From positions 1 through 48,833 of IMG/VR virus record IMGVR_UViG_3300008107_000472: a stretch of 48,833 nucleotides of DNA. The stretch is one strand, 5' to 3'. Origin of the DNA: a virus. A program made the translations under genes and the position numbers. How positions within the stretch are numbered: position 1 is the stretch's first letter; each line of letters opens with the position of its first letter. Positions 42,482-48,833 of this stretch are shown piece after piece. The notes under the pieces were generated by a model that searched no databases, had not been told where the DNA came from, and was given only the letters and a program-made list of their open reading frames with translations.

Positions 42482-43888
42482 ATGATCATTGATATTGAAA
42501 GTTCAGGATCTTCCCTTTCCGTTTCGCACTACACAGAAGAAGGAGAAGTTAACATCATTAAAATACCAATTCCAAAATCCCAGCAGTTCGTTTGGCAAAA
42601 AACTTCTGCATCAGATAAAAACAGAGATAAAGAATGGGAATCATGGGACGGATATCCAGTTAAGAAACACGGAACATATAAATTGGATCGACTTAGAATA
42701 ATGGAGATCCTGGAATCTTTTGACCCCCAGGTCACAAAACCTTTTTGGGATTACCAAACTCCCAAGAAGTACTTTGTGGATATTGAGGTTGAAATCACAG
42801 ATAATCGGGCGGATTCATTAGACACAGAGAATGCTAAAAATAGAATCCTATCAGTTGGTATGGCTTCGTCGCATGGAAAAATTTTGGTCATGGGACTTGA
42901 GGACATGAGCCCAGACAGGATCCTTACTATCGAAAAAAGAATCAAAGACCACTTTAACGGTCAAAAAGGGGATTGGACTTTCAACTACAGGAAATTCGAA
43001 TCTGAATTTGACATGCTTTACACTTTCCTGTCAAAGCTAGTCCCAAAAATGCCTTTGATTACTGGATGGAACTGGTTTGGATATGACTGGCCTTACATAA
43101 TCAATCGATGTAAAAGGTTAGGTATTGATCCAAAAATCTGTTCACCTAGTTCTGTTTTGCTTGGTAAAAACCAAGTTCCTCAGCACATTCTAATGGTCGA
43201 CTACCTTGAGATCTATAAAAAGTGGGACAGGGTCATTAAGATCAGAGAATCAAACTCTTTGGATTACGTTGCAACCCAAGCAATTGGAATTAAAAAGATT
43301 CACTACCAGGGTTCATTAAAAGATCTTTATGAATCAGATTTTGAAACGTTTATTTTTTACAACGCAGTTGACTGTGCTCTTGTCCACTATATCGATCAAA
43401 GACTTGATACTCTTTCAACATTTTTTAAAATAGCTGGAGTAAGTAGAGTGGAAATAAGTCGAGCCCTTTCTCCCGTTTGGACTACCGAAGTACTCATGTT
43501 GAGAAAATTTCTGGAAAGGAAAAAGGTAATTGTATCGGAAAAGAAGGAAGAATCACACGTAAAGTTTGAAGGTGCATATGTTAAAAAGCCAGACAAGGGT
43601 TTATACGAATGGATTGCATGCTTTGACTTTGCTTCTCTTTATCCCAACACTATGATTCAATGGGGAATATCTCCTGAAATTTATTTGGGAAAGAATCTAC
43701 AAAATATCCCGGAGGGAGCTATCAAAACCTCATCAGGAGCAGTTTTCTTTTCTAAAGAGGGTAAAGAACCAGTTCTAAGAGAAATTCTCCAAGGACTCTA
43801 CAACCAAAGGAAATCAACAAAGAAGAAATATTTCGAGTGCGAAAAAGAAATAGAAAAAATTAAAAAATTAATTAAACAAAAATCATAA
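42482..43888 (+). CDS. 43: Family B DNA polymerase, N-terminal half (gp43-like; exonuclease plus palm motif A only)
   Basis: A 468-residue protein matching the N-terminal half of T4 gp43. The 3'-5' exonuclease is complete: Asp100 and Glu102 in VDIEVEI (Exo I), Asn197 and Asp202 in GWNWFGYDW (Exo II), Tyr293 and Asp297 in YNAVD (Exo III). Polymerase motif A DFASLYP is at 382-388. The protein then ends in a charged helix (KKKYFECEKEIEKIKKLI), before motif B (KxxxNSxYG) and motif C (DTD). T4 gp43 is about 900 residues. The next gene starts two bases after the stop and is unrelated, so the catalytic C-terminal half must be encoded elsewhere or be absent. Split gp43 genes are known in T4-like Aeromonas phages. 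Confidence 0.9.
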   Translation: MIIDIESSGSSLSVSHYTEEGEVNIIKIPIPKSQQFVWQKTSASDKNRDKEWESWDGYPVKKHGTYKLDRLRIMEILESFDPQVTKPFWDYQTPKKYFVDIEVEITDNRADSLDTENAKNRILSVGMASSHGKILVMGLEDMSPDRILTIEKRIKDHFNGQKGDWTFNYRKFESEFDMLYTFLSKLVPKMPLITGWNWFGYDWPYIINRCKRLGIDPKICSPSSVLLGKNQVPQHILMVDYLEIYKKWDRVIKIRESNSLDYVATQAIGIKKIHYQGSLKDLYESDFETFIFYNAVDCALVHYIDQRLDTLSTFFKIAGVSRVEISRALSPVWTTEVLMLRKFLERKKVIVSEKKEESHVKFEGAYVKKPDKGLYEWIACFDFASLYPNTMIQWGISPEIYLGKNLQNIPEGAIKTSSGAVFFSKEGKEPVLREILQGLYNQRKSTKKKYFECEKEIEKIKKLIKQKS

Positions 43889-43889
43889 A

Positions 43890-44366
43890 ATGGCAAACAC
43901 AGATAATACTTGCGCTAAATTAGAAATTGAAAACCTATGGGCTGAAAGATCTGGTGTTAACCAAGACACTCTTGGTGATATCTTGAATTTACAGGCAGAC
44001 ACACAAAAAAATGTGTACGGATATGACTTTGAAAAAATGTCCCTTCGGGAAGTTATGGAGTTCTGGTCTATGAACACACACGCAATGATCGATGAAATTC
44101 ATGAAGCAACTGATGCTCTAGGAGGAATCAGTTCTGGAGGAAGCGCAATATGGAAAAAGTGGAAAAAAGCATACACAAGCTATTCTGATAAAAAATTCTC
44201 TGATTTATCTCCGGAAGATCAATTGGAGTGCAAATTCGAGATCATAGATATGCTCCATTTCTTCATGAACTATGCTATTTCTGTTGGTATGACTCCTCAA
44301 GAAATGTACAATATGTACATGAGTAAGAACAAAGAAAATAGAGATAGACAGCAAAGAGGTTACTAA
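43890..44366 (+). CDS. dUTPase_2/MazG-like nucleotide pyrophosphatase
   Basis: A 158-residue all-alpha NTP pyrophosphohydrolase of the dUTPase_2 type. It has the metal-binding MIDEIHEATDAL (E-x-x-E), the WKKWKKAY turn, the second acidic helix FEIIDMLHFFMNYAISVG, and the hallmark C-terminus KNKENRDRQQRGY. It removes dUTP or related nucleotides and supplies dUMP for dTMP synthesis. Begins two bases after the polymerase stop and precedes nrdB, so it sits in the replication and nucleotide block. Confidence 0.9.
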   Translation: MANTDNTCAKLEIENLWAERSGVNQDTLGDILNLQADTQKNVYGYDFEKMSLREVMEFWSMNTHAMIDEIHEATDALGGISSGGSAIWKKWKKAYTSYSDKKFSDLSPEDQLECKFEIIDMLHFFMNYAISVGMTPQEMYNMYMSKNKENRDRQQRGY

Positions 44367-44430
44367 AAATTATTTTGCCTTTTGATGTGAAATTTTTCTA
44401 CTAACCGGGGGGCATTATCAACACATTTCA

Positions 44431-44439
44431 ATATATAAA
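44431..44439 (+). promoter_or_regulatory. ATATATAAA promoter-like element before nrdB
   Basis: CAATATATAAAC in an 88-base gap, ending 14 bases before the ATG of nrdB. The gap also holds a run of six G (ccggggggc). The element before a nucleotide-metabolism gene shows it is not restricted to virion genes. Confidence 0.45.
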
Positions 44440-44453
44440 CTAAATAAGATTTC

Positions 44454-45434
44454 ATGGAAAAAATACTAGAATTGAATCCTCAAAGATTCTCATTATTACC
44501 TGTTCAACATCATGATTTATGGAAAATGTACAAAACTGCTGAAGCTAGTTTCTGGACAGCAGAAGAGATTGACCTTGCTCAAGATGTTGCTCATTGGAGA
44601 GATAAACTAAATGATAATGAGAGATACTTTATCAAGCACGTTCTAGCATTCTTTAATAATTCAGATGGAATCGTAAATGAAAACTTAGCAGCTAATTTCT
44701 TCAACCAGGTTCAATACCCTGAAGCAAGATGTTTTTATGGTTTTCAGTTGATGATGGAAAATATACACGGAGAAACCTATTCTCTGTTGATTGACACTTA
44801 TATCACTGACAAGCAAGAAAAAGAACATCTCTTTAATGCTATTGAAACAGTACCTTCAGTTAAGAAAAAAGCAGATTGGGCTTTTAAATGGATAGAGAAA
44901 GGTTCTTTTGTAGAAAAGCTAATTGCTTTTGCTGCAGTAGAAGGAATATTCTTTTCCGGTTCATTCTGTTCTATATTCTGGCTTAAGAAAAGAGGACTAA
45001 TGCCGGGACTTTGTTTCTCAAACGAGTTAATCTCTAGGGACGAGGGTCTTCATTGTGATTTTGCATGTCTATTGTACACAGACCATGTTCAAAATAAACT
45101 TTCAGAAGACAAAGTAAAACAAATTATCTCTGAGGCTGTTGAAATTGAAAAGGAATTCATCACATCTTCTCTTCCTGTTAGACTGATAGGAATGAATTCA
45201 GATTTGATGAGCCAATATATTGAATTTGTAGCTGATAGATTGCTTGTTTCTTTGGGTCTTTCTAAGATTTGGAATACCAAATGTCCATTTGATTTCATGA
45301 CCAACATTGCTTTAGAAAACAAAGGCAATTTCTTTGAAGGTAGAGTGGGATCATATCAGAAAAATGGAGTAATGGATAGTACAAAAGAAGGCACACAAAG
45401 CACGAAGGAATTCACAATGAATGCTGATTTCTAA
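44454..45434 (+). CDS. nrdB: Ribonucleotide reductase class Ia, beta subunit
   Basis: A 326-residue R2 protein. Di-iron ligands are visible: Asp40 in TAEEIDL, Glu102 and His105 in MENIHGE, Glu163 in AVEGIFF, Glu197 and His200 in ISRDEGLH. The radical Tyr is Tyr109 in GETYSLL. The wording is closer to eukaryotic/Bacteroidota NrdB than to E. coli NrdB. With NrdA it converts NDPs to dNDPs to feed phage DNA synthesis. The last helices and the Phe-rich C-terminus (TMNADF) bind NrdA. A fibre gene separates it from nrdA. Confidence 0.95.
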   Translation: MEKILELNPQRFSLLPVQHHDLWKMYKTAEASFWTAEEIDLAQDVAHWRDKLNDNERYFIKHVLAFFNNSDGIVNENLAANFFNQVQYPEARCFYGFQLMMENIHGETYSLLIDTYITDKQEKEHLFNAIETVPSVKKKADWAFKWIEKGSFVEKLIAFAAVEGIFFSGSFCSIFWLKKRGLMPGLCFSNELISRDEGLHCDFACLLYTDHVQNKLSEDKVKQIISEAVEIEKEFITSSLPVRLIGMNSDLMSQYIEFVADRLLVSLGLSKIWNTKCPFDFMTNIALENKGNFFEGRVGSYQKNGVMDSTKEGTQSTKEFTMNADF

Positions 45435-45457
45435 TTTGTCAATCTGAGACCTCTTTC

Positions 45458-45469
45458 GATATATAAATA
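45458..45469 (+). promoter_or_regulatory. GATATATAAATA late-promoter-like element before a fibre gene
   Basis: GATATATAAATA contains both the local consensus GATATATAAA and the exact T4 late box TATAAATA (45462-45469), 11 bases before the GTG at 45481. The best match in the window to the T4 late promoter, before a virion gene. Confidence 0.6.
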
Positions 45470-45480
45470 AAAGCAAACGA

Positions 45481-46095
45481 GTGTCTCAGAAAACCAGAAC
45501 CCAGCTAAAACAATTATTTGCGCAAGGAAATATTGTTTCCCAGGATGATTTTTCCGATCTTATAGACAGTTTTTGGAATCTTTCCGATAATGGATCAGTC
45601 GAAGGAGCTACAGGTGCAACTGGAGCTACCGGAGCAACTGGCCCTTTTCTTGGCGGGAACTACGGAGAATTATTCTCCAATGCTTCCACTGGTGCATTCA
45701 GCTCTTCTTTGACACCCGGTGCTAATCAAACTTGGACAACCGGTAGGGTTGGAAATGTAAATGGTATCACGGGTGTTAATGGTGTTTTTGGAGCGACCAA
45801 TGCTTCGCTTACTATTGGTAATACTGGTATGTATATGATTACAGTTTCTGCCAATTTTGTGATGACAATCAATAGTCCAGGAAATGCCTATGATCCAGTC
45901 AGGATCTCTCTGATTGTTAACTCGAGCGTTGTTCCAAAACTTATCTTTGATGTCTCTTATGAAAAAGCTTCCTGGACTTGCTTCTGTGGTTTTACTGCAG
46001 GCGATTTAGTCGAAGTGAGATTTACCAACAGATCTTCCGGAACAATCAACATTAGTACTGGATCTTTCTTCGTGAACGTTTTACAAATCCAGTAA
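45481..46095 (+). CDS. Collagen-like short fibre protein with C1q/TNF-like head
   Basis: A 204-residue protein with a GTG start. The N-terminal helix (TRTQLKQLFAQGNIVSQDDF) resembles attachment segments of Bacteroidota phage fibres; then four Gly-Ala-Thr triplets and GPF (about 42-56); then a C-terminal beta-sandwich of about 145 residues with the Tyr/Val/Phe pattern of C1q/TNF-like trimeric heads. It is inserted between nrdB and nrdA and carries its own late-type promoter. A fibre, tip or decoration role is likely. Confidence 0.75.
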   Translation: MSQKTRTQLKQLFAQGNIVSQDDFSDLIDSFWNLSDNGSVEGATGATGATGATGPFLGGNYGELFSNASTGAFSSSLTPGANQTWTTGRVGNVNGITGVNGVFGATNASLTIGNTGMYMITVSANFVMTINSPGNAYDPVRISLIVNSSVVPKLIFDVSYEKASWTCFCGFTAGDLVEVRFTNRSSGTINISTGSFFVNVLQIQ

Positions 46096-46167
46096 TTCTG
46101 ATTTATTTTTTAATGAATTTAGAAACTGTAGGAAAAAAGTCGATAAAACAAAAATAAAGTATAAAGA

Positions 46168-48540
46168 ATGGAAGTAATTAAAAGAAATGGATCTAAGGAA
46201 AAAGTAAAATTAGATAAGATCTTAAATCGTGTTAAAAAGCAATGCTATGGTTTGAATATGGACTATATCGAGCCAATGGAGATTGCAAAAAAAGTAATAC
46301 ACGGTTTATATGATGGAATATCTTCCGTTGAATTAGACGTCTTAGCAGCAGAAACAGCTGCAGCTTTAACTCCTACACATCCTGATTATTCCATTTTAGC
46401 TGCAAGAATTTCCATTACTTCCCTTCATAAAAGAACGCCTAAAAGTTTTTCTCAGGTTATAGAGCAGCTTTATAGTTATGTGGATCCAAAAACAGGAAAT
46501 AAAGCTCCTATGATAGCGGATGATGTCTATAAAATAATTATGGACAACTCACAAGCTATTGACTCACAGATTATAACTGATAGAGATTTGGACTATGATT
46601 ATTTTGGTTTTAAAACTCTTGAGAAATCTTATCTTTTAAAAATAGACGGACTTCCAGCTGAAAGACCTCAACAAATGATAATGAGAGTTGCTATCGGAAT
46701 CCACAAAGAAGATTTAGCATCAGCATTCAAAACTTATGACTTAATGAGTCAAGGATTTTTCACACACGCTACCCCTACTCTTTTCAATTCTGGAACTAGA
46801 AGACCCCAATTATCTTCTTGTTTTTTAATCTCCATGCACGAGGATTCAATTCAGGGAATTTATAAAACACTTTCAGATGTTGCTCAGATATCTAAAAATG
46901 CTGGAGGAATTGGACTTCATATTCATGACATTAGAGGAACAGGTTCTTATATCAAAGGAACAAACGGAAATTCTAATGGGATAATCCCAATGCTTAAAGT
47001 CTTTAATGAAACTGCTAGGTATGTTGACCAAGGAGGCGGGCGTAGAAAGGGGTCTTTCGCAGTGTACCTAGAACCATGGCACTGTGATGTTGAAGATTTT
47101 TTGAATTTGAGAAAAAATCACGGTAAAGAGGAATTAAGAGCAAGAGATTTATTTTTAGCTTTATGGATTCCAGACTTATTCATGGAGAGGGTTAAAGAAA
47201 ACAGTGATTGGACGTTATTTTCTCCAGATGAAGCTCCTGGCTTATCTGATGTTTATGGTGACGATTTCAAAAAGCTTTATACTAGATATGAATCAGAAGG
47301 CAAGGGAAGAAAAACTTTTAAAGCTCAGGATCTTTGGTATAAGATTATAGAAGCTCAGATAGAAACTGGAGTTCCATATATGCTTTATAAGGATGCTGCT
47401 AACCAGAAATCAAATCAAAAGAATTTAGGTACCATTAAATCCTCGAATTTATGTACTGAAATTATTGAATATTCTAATTCTGAAGAAACAGCAGTTTGTA
47501 ATCTTGCATCGATAGCTCTTCCTAAATTTATTATTCCTGGCAAAAAACCAAAGTATGATTTTAACGCTCTTAAAGATATAGCCTACACTGTTACATTTAA
47601 TTTAAATAGGGTTATAGATGTAAATTATTATCCTACCAGAGAGACTAAGAAATCTAATTTAAGACATAGACCCATAGGAATAGGAGTTCAAGGATTAGCA
47701 GACACTTTTGCTATTATGAAAATAGCCTTTGACTCTGAAGAAGCCAAACAATTAGATAGAGAAATTTTCGAAACAATTTATTATGGAGCAATGGAAGCTT
47801 CTGCTGACCTTGCCCAAACAGAAGGTGCATACGAATCTTTCCCAGGATCACCATTGTCAGAAGGTAATTTCCAATTCGATCTTTGGGGTCAAACACCATC
47901 AGATCGTTGGGATTGGGAAACTCTTAGATCTAAAATCCTAAAGAGCGGAGCTAGAAATTCTTTACTTCTTGCTCCAATGCCAACAGCATCAACAAGTCAA
48001 ATCTTAGGCAATACCGAATGTTTTGAACCATTCACTTCTAACATTTATATAAGAAAAACCCTGTCGGGAGAATTTCCAGTAGTTAATAAACACTTAGTGA
48101 AGGATCTTGTTAAGCTTGGTCTTTGGAATGATAACCTTAGGGACAAAATTATCATTAACAACGGATCTGTTCAGGACATAGATGAAATACCAAGTGATAT
48201 CAAAGCTATTTATAAAACAGCTTGGGAGATGAGTCAAAAAATTATAATCGACCATGCTGCAGCTAGAGCACCATTTATTTGTCAAAGTCAGAGCATGAAC
48301 TTGTTTGTACAAGATGCTAATTTCGCTAAGCTATCTTCAGCACATTTTTATTCTTGGAGTGCAGGTTTAAAAACTGGAAGTTATTATATCAGGACTAAAG
48401 CAGCTACCACAGCTATTAAAGGTTTAGGAATTGATATGTCTAAAGTACAAGAAGTTCAGATCAAAACTGAAGAAGAAAATTTAAGTGATTTAACTTGCAG
48501 TATTGATAATCCTGATGATTGTATTGCTTGTGGATCTTAA
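46168..48540 (+). CDS. nrdA: Ribonucleotide reductase class Ia, alpha subunit
   Basis: A 790-residue R1 protein. An N-terminal ATP-cone (about 1-90, [19 protein letters not shown]) indicates allosteric activity control. Active-site residues are Cys218 in SSCF, Asn427, Cys429 and Glu431 in NLCTE, and the C-terminal redox pair CIAC (785-788), which is re-reduced by thioredoxin or glutaredoxin. Full length. Makes dNDPs with NrdB. The start is 72 bases after the fibre gene, with an A-rich leader containing TATAAAG but no clear GATATATAAA element. Adenylate kinase follows 15 bases later. Confidence 0.96.
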   Translation: MEVIKRNGSKEKVKLDKILNRVKKQCYGLNMDYIEPMEIAKKVIHGLYDGISSVELDVLAAETAAALTPTHPDYSILAARISITSLHKRTPKSFSQVIEQLYSYVDPKTGNKAPMIADDVYKIIMDNSQAIDSQIITDRDLDYDYFGFKTLEKSYLLKIDGLPAERPQQMIMRVAIGIHKEDLASAFKTYDLMSQGFFTHATPTLFNSGTRRPQLSSCFLISMHEDSIQGIYKTLSDVAQISKNAGGIGLHIHDIRGTGSYIKGTNGNSNGIIPMLKVFNETARYVDQGGGRRKGSFAVYLEPWHCDVEDFLNLRKNHGKEELRARDLFLALWIPDLFMERVKENSDWTLFSPDEAPGLSDVYGDDFKKLYTRYESEGKGRKTFKAQDLWYKIIEAQIETGVPYMLYKDAANQKSNQKNLGTIKSSNLCTEIIEYSNSEETAVCNLASIALPKFIIPGKKPKYDFNALKDIAYTVTFNLNRVIDVNYYPTRETKKSNLRHRPIGIGVQGLADTFAIMKIAFDSEEAKQLDREIFETIYYGAMEASADLAQTEGAYESFPGSPLSEGNFQFDLWGQTPSDRWDWETLRSKILKSGARNSLLLAPMPTASTSQILGNTECFEPFTSNIYIRKTLSGEFPVVNKHLVKDLVKLGLWNDNLRDKIIINNGSVQDIDEIPSDIKAIYKTAWEMSQKIIIDHAAARAPFICQSQSMNLFVQDANFAKLSSAHFYSWSAGLKTGSYYIRTKAATTAIKGLGIDMSKVQEVQIKTEEENLSDLTCSIDNPDDCIACGS

Positions 48541-48555
48541 GAAATAATTATTGGT

Positions 48556-48833
48556 ATGAAGATTAAAAAATTCGGTGAATTTTCCGGGAAGTCTAAACCG
48601 TGCATTTTGTTTGTTGGACCTCCTGGGTGTGGTAAAGGAACTCAGTCCGAAATTTTATCAAATAAAACCGGATACTTACATGTTTCAACTGGTGAAATAT
48701 TGAGAGATTCTCAAAGTTCCAAAATTAAAAGCATGATGAAGACCGGGGAATTACTTCCAGATGATATTGTTGCAGAAGAGCTTAGCAAATTTATAAGTTC
48801 TAATCAAGATTCAAGTGGATTCATTTTCGATGG
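48556..48833 (+). CDS. adk: Adenylate kinase, N-terminal part (3' truncated by window end)
   Basis: Start at ATG 48556; runs off the window after about 92 codons. P-loop GPPGCGKGTQ at about 20-29, STGEILRD (nucleotide-monophosphate-binding), then GELLPDDIV and GFIFDG, all in the Adk order. Converts AMP plus ATP to 2 ADP and balances nucleotide pools for the RNR. Compared with ordinary Adk, which begins almost directly with the P-loop strand, there is an extra 13-residue leader (MKIKKFGEFSGKS) similar to the shared targeting peptide but lacking the final Glu. Confidence 0.9.
   Translation, partial: MKIKKFGEFSGKSKPCILFVGPPGCGKGTQSEILSNKTGYLHVSTGEILRDSQSSKIKSMMKTGELLPDDIVAEELSKFISSNQDSSGFIFD

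Noticed and set aside
45604-45648. Short tandem repeats that could suggest a CRISPR or minisatellite
   Set aside because: They are in-frame Gly-Ala-Thr collagen-like codons inside a fibre gene, with no spacers.
1-48833. tRNA genes, integrase, transposase or attachment sites
   Set aside because: Intergenic gaps are nearly all under 90 bases and none can hold a tRNA cloverleaf; no integrase or transposase motifs were seen in any frame.

Overview
This window looks like a piece of a large, tailed (myovirus-type), T4-related phage genome. The host is probably a member of the Bacteroidota. The T4-type evidence is the gene content: a gp32-like ssDNA-binding protein, a gp61-like primase, neighbouring UvsY-like and UvsW-like genes, a gp43-like family B DNA polymerase (N-terminal part only), NrdA/NrdB, PhoH, and a recurrent GATATATAAA element resembling T4 late promoters. 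The host inference rests on a 59-residue Hc1/histone-H1-like protein, a DUF4494-like protein, AT-rich DNA and mostly A-rich (not Shine-Dalgarno) leaders. No tRNA, CRISPR array, integrase or insertion sequence was seen.

Layout. 1-5004: end of a very large beta-propeller, adhesin-like structural gene, interrupted by a frameshift near 3541. 5001-5711 (minus): PhoH-type ATPase. 5787-25599: about 20 kb of virion structural genes (fibres, a 1873-residue protein, collagen-like and repeat-rich fibres), with a CHAP-domain peptidoglycan hydrolase and a small membrane protein that also carries a frameshift. 25601-30425: replication and recombination block (RuvC-like nuclease, gp32-like SSB, primase split by a frameshift, UvsY-like, UvsW-like). 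30461-38820: accessory block containing several proteins with a shared N-terminal peptide, a degenerate ligase fused to an NMN adenylyltransferase-like domain, and a metallopeptidase / VWA / MoxR-AAA+ module. 38825-40324: small proteins (histone-like, DUF4494-like, DUF3008-like), closed by a strong terminator. 40431-42421: Hsp20, an MBD4-like DNA glycosylase, and unknown proteins, two of them on the minus strand. 42482-48833: DNA polymerase N-terminal half, dUTPase_2-type pyrophosphatase, NrdB, a collagen-like fibre, NrdA and the start of adenylate kinase, i.e. a replication and nucleotide-supply block.

The most interesting signal is a short N-terminal peptide of the form aromatic-x-x-(F)-aliphatic-x-E. 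It begins about ten otherwise unrelated proteins and matches the T4 capsid-targeting sequence (YQEFIAE of the internal proteins), ending in the (I/L)-x-E type cleavage site of the T4 prohead protease. If real, this phage packages a large enzyme cargo inside its head, including a CHAP hydrolase, a MoxR ATPase and its metallopeptidase partner. Similar peptides occur at the C-termini of two further proteins. Other notable points are a DNA polymerase that stops between motifs A and B, a ligase-like domain that has lost its catalytic Lys and Glu residues, a gp32 homologue without the zinc ribbon, and three single-base frameshifts that could be biological or sequencing errors.
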